The translations under genes were made by a program, and so were the position numbers. Below the pieces are notes generated by a model. The model was not told the origin of the DNA. It did no database searches and worked only from the letters and a program-made list of their open reading frames with translations. From Butyrivibrio sp. XPD2006 (GTDB lineage: Bacteria > Bacillota > Clostridia > Lachnospirales > Lachnospiraceae), in assembly GCF_000420865.1 (NCBI RefSeq), contig NZ_ATVT01000006.1, forward strand, positions 1 to 64,000: 64,000 bases of DNA, written 5' to 3'. This document shows positions 16,494-25,020 of the stretch, piece by piece (position 1 is the stretch's first letter; every line of letters begins with the position of its first letter).

Positions 16494-17387
16494 TTAAAAT
16501 CTGATAGAAAGTACCTCTTCAACTATATTCATTACTTCCGAAACAAGCTCTATACTTCTGTTAACATCCGGGCACTCCAGAGAGTGATTGGCATCCGGAT
16601 ACAAAAAGCAGTCAAACCCCAATTTATCCTTGGCCTTCTCAACAACCCTATTGTCACACCAGGGATCGGAAAGGCCGTGAAAGACAACGCTCCTATCCCC
16701 ATCCAGATAATCAAAAGTCATCGGCACCGGAGTAAATACCAGATGATCGGCTCCTATTCCCAACTGCTTGTCCACCCTGGCTGCAATGGCTGTTCCGATG
16801 CTCTTGCCCACAAACAGCACTTTGGAATACTGCTCAAAATCGGTGTTCGTAAGCTGCTCAAGTGTCTGCTCCGTAAAAAGATCTATAGCCTGCGCCATCT
16901 TCTTTTCGTCGTTTTTGATCTCCGGAATTGACCAGTTCATCTTATACTGTACTTCAGTTATCTCATATCCGCTTTGAAGCGCAAGCTTTTTGGAATAGTA
17001 AAGAAGCGGCTTGTCCGAATGATAACCAAGCCCCGGGAAAATAACACAGAGCTTGGATGACTCTTTTTGCTCTTCCAGTAGATTATAAATTCCGTCCTCG
17101 GAAAGTACTCCCCTCTTTAAGTCGTCAGGAAGAAGTCCCTCTTCATCAAGGGCGAAATCTCTTTTCCAGACATGGCTCGTATAATAGGCATCAAGCGCAG
17201 TGATAAGGGCTTTCATCTGCTGCTGCGACTCTTTTTTGAGCTGCGGATTTTTCTCTGCCATCAGCTCTTTGGCCTTATCAAAAGCCATCTCCATGCGGGT
17301 GATACGCTCTACCGCTCCTGCTATATCCCTGCCGCCGTCTGCTGCTTCTTCATTGTTATCTCTCAGATTGTTATAGTTATCTTCCAT
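16494..17387 (-). CDS. Alpha/beta hydrolase
   Basis: 297 residues from ATG 17387, with GAGG upstream; a longer frame to 17513 overlaps the previous gene and is unlikely. The N-terminal 100 residues are charged and helical, and the hydrolase domain follows. The nucleophile elbow is GKSIG, a later Asp lies in GLSDPW, and the His is in DANHSLE, giving a plausible Ser-Asp-His triad. Substrate is unknown. It lies in a run of minus-strand genes from 20366 to 12891. Confidence 0.75.
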   Translation of the reverse strand: MEDNYNNLRDNNEEAADGGRDIAGAVERITRMEMAFDKAKELMAEKNPQLKKESQQQMKALITALDAYYTSHVWKRDFALDEEGLLPDDLKRGVLSEDGIYNLLEEQKESSKLCVIFPGLGYHSDKPLLYYSKKLALQSGYEITEVQYKMNWSIPEIKNDEKKMAQAIDLFTEQTLEQLTNTDFEQYSKVLFVGKSIGTAIAARVDKQLGIGADHLVFTPVPMTFDYLDGDRSVVFHGLSDPWCDNRVVEKAKDKLGFDCFLYPDANHSLECPDVNRSIELVSEVMNIVEEVLSIRF

Positions 17388-17397
17388 CTCTTTTGCC

Positions 17398-18042
17398 TCA
17401 GTCAAAATACTGGATCTTGGTGACAACCTGTACCGGTTCCTTGACAAGACCGGCGAAAGTATCGGCATCATGAGGTTTACCAACCACGCTTCCATAGTGG
17501 GTCGGAATCGCAACCTCAGGTTTAATGGTGTTTATGAGATCTGCTGCCTTCTTGGCATCCATGGTGTAGGTACCGCCGATTGGCACAAGTGCGATGTCAC
17601 ACTTAACAATCTTGGATTCCTTAGTCAGTCCTGTGTCGCCAGCGATGTAAATGCGCTTACCGTCAACTGTCAGGATATAGCCCACCCATTCAGCTCTCCT
17701 CGGGTGGAAGGGCTTGATGTTGTTATATGCAGGAATTGCTTCCACACTAAGACCTTCGATATCAACCGCTGTACCCGGCCTTACTGCCGCAATCTCTTTT
17801 ACCTTTCTCTCAATTTCCTTGGCATCGTCGATCATGCTCTCGGGAACCACTAAAATGGTATCATTTGTGGCGACCTTTAAAATGTCCTCAATGGAAAAAT
17901 GGTCGTAATGCGAATGTGTGATAAAGATATAGTCAGCATCCCGGAATTCCTCTCTTATCTTAAAGGGATCGATATAAATAGTTGCAGAGTTTCCTTTTAT
18001 CCTGATGCTGCTGTGTGTAAATACTTCAATTCTGTCTGTCAT
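17398..18042 (-). CDS. Metal-dependent hydrolase, metallo-beta-lactamase fold (UlaG-like)
   Basis: 214 residues. The metal-binding motif HSHYDH sits after a strand reading DYIFIT, and IAGDTG plus IPTHYGS supply the further ligands, as in the UPF0173/UlaG-like family. These are small cytoplasmic hydrolases; the substrate is unknown. AGGAGGAG lies before the ATG. It precedes the alpha/beta hydrolase gene by 10 bases. Confidence 0.87.
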   Translation of the reverse strand: MTDRIEVFTHSSIRIKGNSATIYIDPFKIREEFRDADYIFITHSHYDHFSIEDILKVATNDTILVVPESMIDDAKEIERKVKEIAAVRPGTAVDIEGLSVEAIPAYNNIKPFHPRRAEWVGYILTVDGKRIYIAGDTGLTKESKIVKCDIALVPIGGTYTMDAKKAADLINTIKPEVAIPTHYGSVVGKPHDADTFAGLVKEPVQVVTKIQYFD

Positions 18043-18077
18043 GCTCTCCTCCTATCTGTTTCCGGTTTCTTACTCCA

Positions 18078-19517
18078 TTATAATTGTCTTTTGGCTATCT
18101 CCGCAACGATTCTGTCGTACTCTTTCTCATCAATCTTGTACTTTGCTCTGAGTATAAGATACGCTCCTGTCATCATCAGAAGCGGAACAAAGACCATACC
18201 GAATCTCAGCGTCAGGGTCTGGGACGGAAGGACCGTACTGATAAAGCCATCCGCCTGAACAAGAGCTGTTTCTCTGTCCATGGTACCTGCACCGACTTCC
18301 ATCTCCAGTGCGCTGATATTCTGACTTACGGCATAGATTCCGCTGATTATCAGTATCAGAGAAGCCGCAGCCTGATTCAGGGCGTTGGATAATTTTACGG
18401 CAAAGGACCTGATGGCTGAGATTATACTGTCGTGGCGCTCTCCATGTTTGTACTCATCGTACTCAATGGTGTTGTTTACCATAACGATGACAGCCAGGTT
18501 ATAAAGTCCCTGTGAAAAGAAAATCACAAAGCCGAGGATGTTCAGAAGAATTATATTCGCCGGAATAACATAGCCATACCCAAGGAATATCAGGTAGCAT
18601 ATCACGAGGCATATAAGCGCACAGGTGATGATCCTGTTTCTTGAAAACTTCCCGGACAGGATCGGATACGCGAACTGCGCAAGGAGCGTTCCAAGGCCAT
18701 ACATAACAGTAAATATTGTCACAAGGTTTCCGCTGGCGGAATAGCCGAACTGGAAATAAAAGAAGTTAAGCGCAAGAAGAAACAAAAGCTGCTGCCCCAC
18801 GCAGAAGAGGATATATGCGATTCCCACCGCGATGAGCTGATCGTTCCTTGCAAGGATCCCAGCCATGCCCTTTAAGCTAACCTTGTTATTGTCGTCATGT
18901 CTTTTGGTCTCAGTTACTCCAAGATAGGTCAGGGTCTGGAACGCAACGAAGCCAAGGGCAACAATAAGGGCTGTGACCCTGAAGGCCATTACCGCGTTTC
19001 CTGCGATGACTATGGGTACTATTCCCGCAATCAGGAACTGTCCGACGCATACAAATATTCCCATGAGTGTAACAAGGCCATCCCTCTCCTTGGGATCGCT
19101 TGAAAGGCTTGGAAGCATACCCCAGTAGGCAATGTCGTTGACAGTGTAGGTCATTCCCCAGCACAGATAAATGAAGCTGAAGAAAAAGACAAAAGCCCAG
19201 CCCGTCGGTCTTACCGTGAACATCGTGATTATCACGACGGCATTCAGAATGGCTCCGACTATTATGAAGGGCCTGAACTTACCGCTCTTAAAGTGACAGT
19301 TTTCTATTATTGTGCTCATCAGCAGATCGTTCACCGCATCCCATACCATGCATACCACCATGGCTGCAGATATTACGGAGAACTGTGCCACTGTGAGTTT
19401 CATTGTGTACTGGACGTAAGTCAGAACAAACATGCTCACCAGTACATATGCTGCATCCCGGCCTGTGGCGCCCACGCAGTAACACCACTTGGTCCTTTTA
19501 TCAATTCCGTTCCCCAT
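18078..19517 (-). CDS. Sugar-cation symporter, GPH/MFS family
   Basis: 479 residues with 12 predicted membrane segments. The start KRTKWCYCVGATGRDAAYV and the loop VWDAVNDLLMSTIIEN with KSGKFRP are the pattern of glycoside-pentoside-hexuronide:cation symporters. The substrate is likely a sugar or glycoside taken up with sodium or protons. It lies just downstream of an esterase gene in the same direction, which hints at use of an esterified sugar; that link is inference. Confidence 0.85.
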   Translation of the reverse strand: MGNGIDKRTKWCYCVGATGRDAAYVLVSMFVLTYVQYTMKLTVAQFSVISAAMVVCMVWDAVNDLLMSTIIENCHFKSGKFRPFIIVGAILNAVVIITMFTVRPTGWAFVFFFSFIYLCWGMTYTVNDIAYWGMLPSLSSDPKERDGLVTLMGIFVCVGQFLIAGIVPIVIAGNAVMAFRVTALIVALGFVAFQTLTYLGVTETKRHDDNNKVSLKGMAGILARNDQLIAVGIAYILFCVGQQLLFLLALNFFYFQFGYSASGNLVTIFTVMYGLGTLLAQFAYPILSGKFSRNRIITCALICLVICYLIFLGYGYVIPANIILLNILGFVIFFSQGLYNLAVIVMVNNTIEYDEYKHGERHDSIISAIRSFAVKLSNALNQAAASLILIISGIYAVSQNISALEMEVGAGTMDRETALVQADGFISTVLPSQTLTLRFGMVFVPLLMMTGAYLILRAKYKIDEKEYDRIVAEIAKRQL

Positions 19518-19538
19518 ACTTATTCCCCCGATTGTTTT

Positions 19539-20366
19539 TTACAGTGACTGGTCTGTGATCTTTACGTTTCCGCTGCCGAGGCCGTTCTGCGCCTCCTCCA
19601 AAGGAAGCCAGTCAATGAATTTCTTTATCTGACTGTCCCAGAAATCCCAGTCGTGTCCGCCTTTTTCTTCATTCCAGGTGACATCTGCTCCGTTTCTTAT
19701 GAGATTGTCGCGAAGCCTTATGTTTGCGTCATATAGTCCGTCTTCCGTGCCGCATGATAAGTAAAATCTTGGCTGGGGTCTTTTTTCACTTATGAGTTCT
19801 TCAAAGGCGATGCCCGGATTTACGTTGGTCTTTTTCGCCTTATCAAGATCAGCAAAAAGAGATTCCACCATGAATCTCTCTTTATCATCTTTTTCAAAAT
19901 GATGAACCGCCGATGAAAATCCGCCGATATGGCTGAAGGTGTCGGAATAAACGATTCCGTTTCTCACAGCGCCGTAGCCTCCCATGGAAAGGCCGGCGAT
20001 ATAGGTATCCTCTCGCTTATCCGATAACGGGAACATCATCCTGGTTACTTCAACAAGCTCTTTTCCTATAAAGGTTGCGTAGTCGTTATATCTGATATGG
20101 CTGTTGACATAAAAGGCGTTATCGCCCGAGGGCATTACAACCGCCAGATCCTTCTCCTCTGCCCAGCGCTGGATCCTGGTTCCGCTGACCCAGTCGGTGT
20201 AGTTGCCTAAAAGCCCGTGAAGAAGGTACAGGGTCTTGAATTTATATCCCGCCTTGTTTTTGTAAGAAAGTGATACAAAGTCTATCTTGTCCACAGGAAG
20301 TATCACATTGAGCGGTACCGTCCTGAAAAGAGCTTTTGATAGATAATTTACCTGTAACAGTGCCAT
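19539..20366 (-). CDS. Esterase, alpha/beta fold (tributyrin/acetyl esterase type)
   Basis: 275 residues, no signal peptide. It matches the esterase D-like family: LYLLHGLLGNYTDW gives the oxyanion region, GLSMGGYGA the nucleophile Ser, DGLYDAN an Asp, and GGHDWDFW the catalytic His. Such enzymes release short acyl groups from sugars or plant-type esters. A GGGAGG site sets the start. It begins the esterase-symporter unit and has an extended -10 upstream. Confidence 0.9.
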   Translation of the reverse strand: MALLQVNYLSKALFRTVPLNVILPVDKIDFVSLSYKNKAGYKFKTLYLLHGLLGNYTDWVSGTRIQRWAEEKDLAVVMPSGDNAFYVNSHIRYNDYATFIGKELVEVTRMMFPLSDKREDTYIAGLSMGGYGAVRNGIVYSDTFSHIGGFSSAVHHFEKDDKERFMVESLFADLDKAKKTNVNPGIAFEELISEKRPQPRFYLSCGTEDGLYDANIRLRDNLIRNGADVTWNEEKGGHDWDFWDSQIKKFIDWLPLEEAQNGLGSGNVKITDQSL

Positions 20367-20404
20367 TTTTTATCCTCCCACATTTACTGTTTTTCACAAA
20401 TAAA

Positions 20405-20413
20405 ATTATAGCA
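20405..20413 (-). promoter_or_regulatory. Extended -10 promoter of the esterase gene
   Basis: TGCTATAAT on the minus strand, about 40 bases ahead of the esterase start codon. No clear -35 is seen, which is normal for extended -10 promoters. Confidence 0.5.
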
Positions 20414-20467
20414 AATGTGATAGAATAATAGTGTAAATTCATTCATTAATTGGGGAGGCAATCGATC

Positions 20468-20758
20468 ATGGTAAAGAACGAACAAGAACTTCTGGAAGCA
20501 ATCAAGCACGAACACCACATCACCAAGGAAATCACTGATACACTCATCGAGCTGGATCAGTTACCGAGCACCGGAACTCAGGTTTTTCTAAATGACCTGA
20601 TCGTTGCTTTGTACAAGAGGGTTGTGGATGTTAACGATGACATTGTTGTAGAGATTTTCGCAGACAAGGTGATCACTCCCAAGGAGTACACTGCCTGGGT
20701 AGAAGATAATTTCACCGAGTATTCGGCAAATCTTTTCAAGAAAACAATTGATGAATAA
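20468..20758 (+). CDS. Small conserved-looking protein of unknown function
   Basis: 96 residues, starting at ATG 20468 because GGGGAGG lies 9 bases upstream. It is acidic, helical and soluble, with no cysteine and no membrane segment. Landmarks are EHHITKEITDTLIELDQLP and VITPKEYTAWVEDNF. I do not recognise it. It is transcribed alone, divergent from the esterase gene, and ends at a perfect 84-bp palindrome. Confidence 0.65.
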   Translation: MVKNEQELLEAIKHEHHITKEITDTLIELDQLPSTGTQVFLNDLIVALYKRVVDVNDDIVVEIFADKVITPKEYTAWVEDNFTEYSANLFKKTIDE

Positions 20759-20759
20759 A

Positions 20760-20843
20760 AAATGGTCCCTGGGGACGGAGTCAGCGGTTCATTTTCAGAA
20801 TATTCTGAAAATGAACCGCTGACTCCGTCCCCAGGGACCATTT
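20760..20843. repeat. 84-bp perfect palindrome, copy A of the GGTCCCTGGGGACGG family
   Basis: Bases 20760-20801 are an exact reverse complement of 20802-20843 with no loop. The arm begins AAATGGTCCCTGGGGACGG, then GAGTCAGCGG and a TTCATTTTCAG inner part. It lies exactly between two convergent genes and could serve both as terminator. Related copies are at 24280, 44362 and 61023. Confidence 0.95.
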
Positions 20844-20850
20844 AATTTAT

Positions 20851-21681
20851 TTACTCTGCTGTGTTCTCATTCAGTGAAAGAAGTCTCTCATAAGCTGAAA
20901 CCTTTCTCGATGAATTAAGAATAAAGAACACTCCTATTCCAACCAGCACAAAGAGCAGTGATGGTCCGACAGCACTTGCAAGAACCGCTATCTTCATCGC
21001 TCCCAGAACCGTAACGGGTATTACACTGCAGATGCAGCATCCGACGCCAAGCGCAAACATAAAGTTCTGACTCGTATTGTTCTCAGCAATTTCTCTTTTT
21101 ACAAATTCCTCTGTCTCACTCTCGAGGCCGCAATTTCCTTCATCCAAAAACTCCCAGCCTTTTCTCTTGGTCCCTGAAAGAAGTATCAGCCCGACACCGA
21201 TTGCAACTGAAAGGAACAGGAATGCAACGCCGAAGCTTGAAATGAAGTTTGTTATCGGGTTGCTGCCGAAGAGTTCTTCAAATCCGCTGAAGAACACAGG
21301 TCCTGCCGGTGAAAGGATGCAGAAGAATACGCCCAGGCCGAAGATAAAGGTGCAAAGAGCATTATCCATAGCATAATCATTGGCCTCATCTATGGTAAGC
21401 AAGCGCTTGCCTGTATTCTCATATGTAACGTCTTCTATTGTCGCAACTGTCGTTACAGGCTTGGGCTCTTTCCCAAAGCCAAGGGATTCCTTGAGCTCAT
21501 CGATATTCCCAAACTCTGTTATTATGGTTCCGACGATGGCATTCTCAGCCATCCCCTGCGCTTTGAGCTCATTGTACTTATCTTCCATCATGGAAAGAAG
21601 CTCACTCTTAGCTCTGCGTGTTTCCTCTGTGTCCGGTAAATTCGCAAACATTGTTTCAAGATAATTCTTAATTGTTTCCAT
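20851..21681 (-). CDS. HAAS-domain membrane protein, partner of PadR regulator
   Basis: 276 residues. The N-terminal 70 residues (NYLETMFANLPDTEETRRAK ... EFGNIDELKESLG) are the HAAS/permease-prefix helical domain commonly encoded after PadR regulators. Four membrane segments follow (about 110-130, 142-170, 205-225, 232-255). The role is unknown; such proteins may be membrane modulators under PadR control. It follows padR by 21 bases. Confidence 0.8.
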   Translation of the reverse strand: METIKNYLETMFANLPDTEETRRAKSELLSMMEDKYNELKAQGMAENAIVGTIITEFGNIDELKESLGFGKEPKPVTTVATIEDVTYENTGKRLLTIDEANDYAMDNALCTFIFGLGVFFCILSPAGPVFFSGFEELFGSNPITNFISSFGVAFLFLSVAIGVGLILLSGTKRKGWEFLDEGNCGLESETEEFVKREIAENNTSQNFMFALGVGCCICSVIPVTVLGAMKIAVLASAVGPSLLFVLVGIGVFFILNSSRKVSAYERLLSLNENTAE

Positions 21682-21702
21682 ATCACTTTTCTCCCCTATA
21701 CT

Positions 21703-22038
21703 TCAATTCTTCTCAGAAATAAATCTCTCAATTACATCCTTGGTCAGCTGCCATTCTTCACATTTTTCCCGGTAGTACTCAAGGCCCGAATCGGTTATCT
21801 GATAATAAGTTCTGCGCTTACCGTTCTCTGCCTCCTTACTGAAGGATGTGATGTAGCCGTTCTTCTCCAGTCTGGTAAATGCCGAATAGAGAGTAGTCTC
21901 TTTGATAAGATACTTGTTCTCCGACAGGGTCTTTATATTCCTGGATATCTCATATCCGTAGGAGGGTTCTTCCCTCAGGAAAAACAGAATAATGGTGTCA
22001 TTGTAACCTCGGATCACATCGCTGCTGATCTCTTGCAT
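21703..22038 (-). CDS. PadR-family transcriptional repressor
   Basis: 111 residues from ATG 22038. Earlier in-frame codons lie inside the promoter. The winged helix is clear: YGYEISRNIKTLSENKYL, then TTLYSAFTRLEKNGYI and KRRTYYQITDSGLEYY. PadR proteins repress their own operon and release DNA in response to a ligand or phenolic compound. The operator at 22065-22121 fits autorepression. It is co-transcribed with the HAAS gene. Confidence 0.92.
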   Translation of the reverse strand: MQEISSDVIRGYNDTIILFFLREEPSYGYEISRNIKTLSENKYLIKETTLYSAFTRLEKNGYITSFSKEAENGKRRTYYQITDSGLEYYREKCEEWQLTKDVIERFISEKN

Positions 22039-22064
22039 ATTCGATTCCCTATTCCTGTTTGTTA

Positions 22065-22127
22065 TACTACGACCATCGTTACTACGACTGTCATAGTAAA
22101 TATAATACGACAGTCGTAGTATGTCAA
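22065..22127 (-). promoter_or_regulatory. padR promoter and operator
   Basis: On the minus strand TTGACA (22127-22122), a 17-base spacer and TATATT (22104-22099) form a strong promoter. An inverted repeat of 13 bases, TACTACGACTGTC (22080-22092) / GACAGTCGTAGTA (22109-22121), overlaps it. A third half-site TACTACGAC is at 22065-22073, 15 bp from the next. This fits PadR autorepression. Confidence 0.85.
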
Positions 22128-22148
22128 TAGTCCGTATAAAAAAGTATA

Positions 22149-22190
22149 AAAAAAGAGCGATATGTATAATGACACATACCACTCTTTTTC
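22149..22190 (-). terminator. Terminator downstream of the 30-residue gene
   Basis: Inverted repeat AAAGAG-C-GATATGT / ACATACC-A-CTCTTT with a loop of about 8 bases, followed on the minus strand by TTTTTTTATAC. It lies past the small gene at 22226-22318 and ahead of the padR promoter, which keeps the two units apart. Confidence 0.7.
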
Positions 22191-22225
22191 CAATATTAAA
22201 AAGGCTCCTTGCCCAATTGAATCAC

Positions 22226-22318
22226 TTATTTTTCTTCTTTTTCTTTGTCTGCTTCCATTGCCTTTATGAGCTTATCAATCTCCGTCTGTGAAAGCATAAC
22301 ATTTCCGTTCTCGCCCAT
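22226..22318 (-). CDS. 30-residue peptide with FliM-like N-terminal motif
   Basis: Short gene: ATG 22318, stop TAA 22226, with GGAGGAATAA directly upstream and a terminator directly downstream. The peptide starts MGENGNV and then reads MLSQTEIDKLIKAME, which closely resembles the N-terminal peptide of the flagellar switch proteins FliM/FliN (LSQEEIDALL) that binds phosphorylated CheY. The tail is Lys/Glu-rich. No flagellar genes are nearby. The likeness may be chance in a short helix, but the expression signals are strong. Confidence 0.6.
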   Translation of the reverse strand: MGENGNVMLSQTEIDKLIKAMEADKEKEEK

Positions 22319-22650
22319 TTATTCCTCCTACAAAAAATCCATCCACATAATTTTGCAACAGGCATACTTATATCATATTCAGGTCGGGATAGGAATACTT
22401 TTTTAACAAAAAATAAACGATTCTATATTCCGTATAAAAATATCTCTTTGCCATAAAAAATCTTTGTGACAAATATACTGAAAACAGTGAAATTATGCTG
22501 CAAAAAAGAGCATTTGGCGTTGTGTTTTTATTTCAGAAAACAGGCCAAATGGTAATAATAATGTAATGATGTCTTTATTGTTTTTTTACTTTTTAATGAT
22601 AAAATACAATTGAAAAATTGTACTGTTTTTGTGGATGCACGGAGGCACAG
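22319..22650. other. 332-base A/T-rich intergenic region
   Basis: Between the small peptide gene and the transglutaminase-like gene. It holds the ribosome site of the peptide (GGAGG near 22324), several runs of A and T, and near 22590-22610 a TGATAAAAT that may be a -10 for the downstream gene. No further open frame or strong repeat is seen. Confidence 0.5.
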
Positions 22651-24273
22651 ATGAAAATAGTCGATAAGCTTTTACATTTTATTCTAGGGGTGATCGTGCT
22701 AATTGTGGCGCTCATCCTTCTTTGTGCTGCAAATCCCGGAGTGCGGGAGACAGCTTCAGGTATAGCTCAGAAAATCGGGCCTATATACGTTCCGCCACAA
22801 GAGGAAGATGAAGCTGCGACTCAGCAGGCTAATGCCGGGGATGAAAGCGAAGAAGAACCCCAGGAAACCAAATACACCGTATCAATGGATCCAAGCCTGT
22901 TCGTCTATGCAGATGAGCTTGAGCATGTCGTAATCGAGGCGACGGATGATAATACAGCACCATCATACAATGACTACAACGATAAGCGCGACCTGTCGGA
23001 TACACTGGATGAGAGTGCAATATCCGATTACAACACCGGAGATGATGAATATAAGAAGCTGGTCGAAGAAGGCGATGACGGACTTTTGCAGCTTGATGAC
23101 TACCTGAACCAGGCCATCAAAAAGAGCGATGCCAAGCTGGCAGAGCCTGAAGTGACCGAAATCACAGACCCCCAGGAAGCACAGACCATAACTGATACGG
23201 TTCCGCTTGGCGAGACCGGTGAAGATGCGGAGTTCGACGAGCTCTTTTACCCTTATTATCATATGCTCGGGGAGAAAGAAAAGAAGCTGTACAAGCAGAT
23301 ATATGCCAACGCAAATGCTCTGACCGCTGAGTTCAGACCTGTTGAAGAATGCACTCCAAAGCAGTGGATAGCTGCCTGGGACTGTGTTTTCTATGATCAT
23401 CCCGAGCTCTTCTGGATGGATAACACCAAGTACTACGAGTCTGATTACAACGGATCCGTCATAAAAGTCGGCCTTAAGTTTTATGATGAAATTCCTGATG
23501 TCGACAAAGCAAAGACCAGATTTAACAGTGTTGCCAATGAGATTCTCGCCGGAGCCAACGGGCTTGAGACGGATTATGACAAAGAGAAATATATCCATGA
23601 TACACTTGTAAATAAGATCACATATATGTTCAACTCCATGGACCAGAGCGCCTTCAGTTCGATTCCAAACGACTATACTGTTTGCTGCGGATACGCCAAG
23701 GCCTTCCAGTACCTGATGCAGAAGCTTGGAGTACCTACCTACTTTGTGATCGGATGGGGCGGCGAGATGCACGCCTGGAACATAATAAAGCTCGATGACG
23801 AATACTACAATGTCGATGTTACCTGGGACGACACCGACCCCATGACCTACGATTTCTTTAACGTGACCGACAGAAAGAACCTGATGCACACAAGAATGTA
23901 TCAGTCAAGATACCTTCCCGCCTGCAACGGAACGACATACAGCGGACTTGAAAACGCTGCACCCGATCCCAAGAAGCTCGGTGCAGCCAATGATAAGATC
24001 TACACCGATATAGACGAATATGTTGAAGATCTTATAGGCTTGCTGGACAAAGTTTATACCTCCAAAAAGAAAACCGGAGAAGTAAAGCTTGTCATCAGCA
24101 GGGAATTGTTCCTAGAATGGTATAGCCAATTATTTGGTGACCAATATCATGATGGCGACGATAGAACTGCCTATCTTACCAGTTCCGATGGAACAAGCAG
24201 TCTCACCATGATGTTTGAACGCCTGGACAGCGGTGATTATCTCATCACCCACCACGTAGATTTTGGCGAATGA
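22651..24273 (+). CDS. Membrane-anchored transglutaminase-like protein
   Basis: 540 residues from ATG 22651, which has GGAGG 7 bases upstream. One membrane segment at about 8-30, an acidic linker rich in Glu and Ala, then a long extracellular region. The transglutaminase-like triad is visible as CCGYAKAF (Cys346), MHAWN (His374) and NVDVTWDD (Asp389). Family members act as cysteine proteases or crosslinkers at the cell surface; many bacterial ones work on wall-associated proteins. The gene ends just before palindrome copy B. Confidence 0.85.
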   Translation: MKIVDKLLHFILGVIVLIVALILLCAANPGVRETASGIAQKIGPIYVPPQEEDEAATQQANAGDESEEEPQETKYTVSMDPSLFVYADELEHVVIEATDDNTAPSYNDYNDKRDLSDTLDESAISDYNTGDDEYKKLVEEGDDGLLQLDDYLNQAIKKSDAKLAEPEVTEITDPQEAQTITDTVPLGETGEDAEFDELFYPYYHMLGEKEKKLYKQIYANANALTAEFRPVEECTPKQWIAAWDCVFYDHPELFWMDNTKYYESDYNGSVIKVGLKFYDEIPDVDKAKTRFNSVANEILAGANGLETDYDKEKYIHDTLVNKITYMFNSMDQSAFSSIPNDYTVCCGYAKAFQYLMQKLGVPTYFVIGWGGEMHAWNIIKLDDEYYNVDVTWDDTDPMTYDFFNVTDRKNLMHTRMYQSRYLPACNGTTYSGLENAAPDPKKLGAANDKIYTDIDEYVEDLIGLLDKVYTSKKKTGEVKLVISRELFLEWYSQLFGDQYHDGDDRTAYLTSSDGTSSLTMMFERLDSGDYLITHHVDFGE

Positions 24274-24279
24274 TTTTGG

Positions 24280-24377
24280 CCCCTGGGGACGGAGTCAAGG
24301 GTTCATTATCTGAAAACGAACCGCAATGGAGACCATTGTCAGATAATGGTCCCCTGACTCCGTCCCCGGGGGTCATT
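24280..24377. repeat. Imperfect palindrome, copy B of the GGTCCCTGGGGACGG family
   Basis: Left arm GGCCCCTGGGGACGGAGTCA (24288 on) is matched near 24350-24377 by CTGACTCCGTCCCCGGGGGT. The arms differ at several bases, and the inner part runs to CATTATCTGA/TCAGATAATG. It lies 7 bases after the transglutaminase stop and ahead of the sigma-factor promoter, a likely terminator for the former. Confidence 0.85.
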
Positions 24378-24393
24378 TATTTTTTCAAAACTT

Positions 24394-24422
24394 TGTAACC
24401 ATCCCGGTTCATTTGTCGCTAT
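24394..24422 (+). promoter_or_regulatory. Candidate ECF-type promoter of the sigma-serpin operon
   Basis: TGTAAC (24394-24399), 17 bases, then CGCTAT (24417-24422), 38 bases ahead of the sigma-factor start. GTAAC-like -35 and CG-rich -10 boxes are typical of ECF sigma promoters, so autoregulation is likely. This is inference from pattern only. Confidence 0.5.
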
Positions 24423-24459
24423 TTAGAGTGAAGGCCTTAAAAAGGGAGGAAAATTCGGT

Positions 24460-25020
24460 ATGGATGATGCCGTAATTGTAGAGCTCTACATAAAAAGAGA
24501 TGAATCAGCGATTTCTTTTACATCGGAAAAATACGGAAAAGGACTGAGAAAAATAGCGAATAATGTCCTGGGGAATGAGGAAACAAGCAAGGAGTGCGAG
24601 AACGATGCATACCTTGAAACCTGGAATCTCATCCCGCCCAACGAGCCAAAGACCTATCTGTTTGCCTTTGTCGGCAGGATCATAAGACATCTGGCAATCG
24701 ACAGATTAAAGGCAGCGGGTGCGCAAAAGAGATCTGCCCTGTACTGCGAGCTTACAGATGAGCTTCAGGAATGCATTCCCGAACAGAGCGATGTCTTTTC
24801 CGAAATAAGTGCCATGGAGCTGACGGATATGATCAACAGCTTTCTGGAGGAATATCCGGAGGCGCAGCGAAACATCTTCGTCCGCAGGTACTGGTACTTT
24901 GATTCCGTTTCCGAAATTTGTAAGAGATACTCCCTGACTCAGAGCAATGTTAAGACCACACTCTTCAGAATGAGAGAAAAGCTGAAAGACAGATTGAACC
25001 AGGGAGGATATGAATTATGA
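24460..25020 (+). CDS. ECF-like RNA polymerase sigma factor
   Basis: 186 residues. Region 2 is seen at about 12-80 (ending YLFAFVGRIIRHLAIDRLKA) and region 4 at about 120-180 (RNIFVRRYWYFDSVSEICKR, then SNVKTTLFRMREKLK, the recognition helix). It directs RNA polymerase to a small set of promoters. GGGAGG precedes the ATG. It overlaps the serpin gene by four bases (ATGA), which implies coupled translation and a functional pair. Confidence 0.9.
   Translation: MDDAVIVELYIKRDESAISFTSEKYGKGLRKIANNVLGNEETSKECENDAYLETWNLIPPNEPKTYLFAFVGRIIRHLAIDRLKAAGAQKRSALYCELTDELQECIPEQSDVFSEISAMELTDMINSFLEEYPEAQRNIFVRRYWYFDSVSEICKRYSLTQSNVKTTLFRMREKLKDRLNQGGYEL

Noticed and set aside
22478-22650. Riboswitch upstream of the transglutaminase gene
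   Set aside because: The leader is A/T-rich with no stable conserved stem or known aptamer pattern that I can see.
22963-23889. Long minus-strand frame inside the transglutaminase gene
   Set aside because: The plus-strand gene has catalytic motifs and a ribosome site. The minus frame shows no motif and arises from codon bias.
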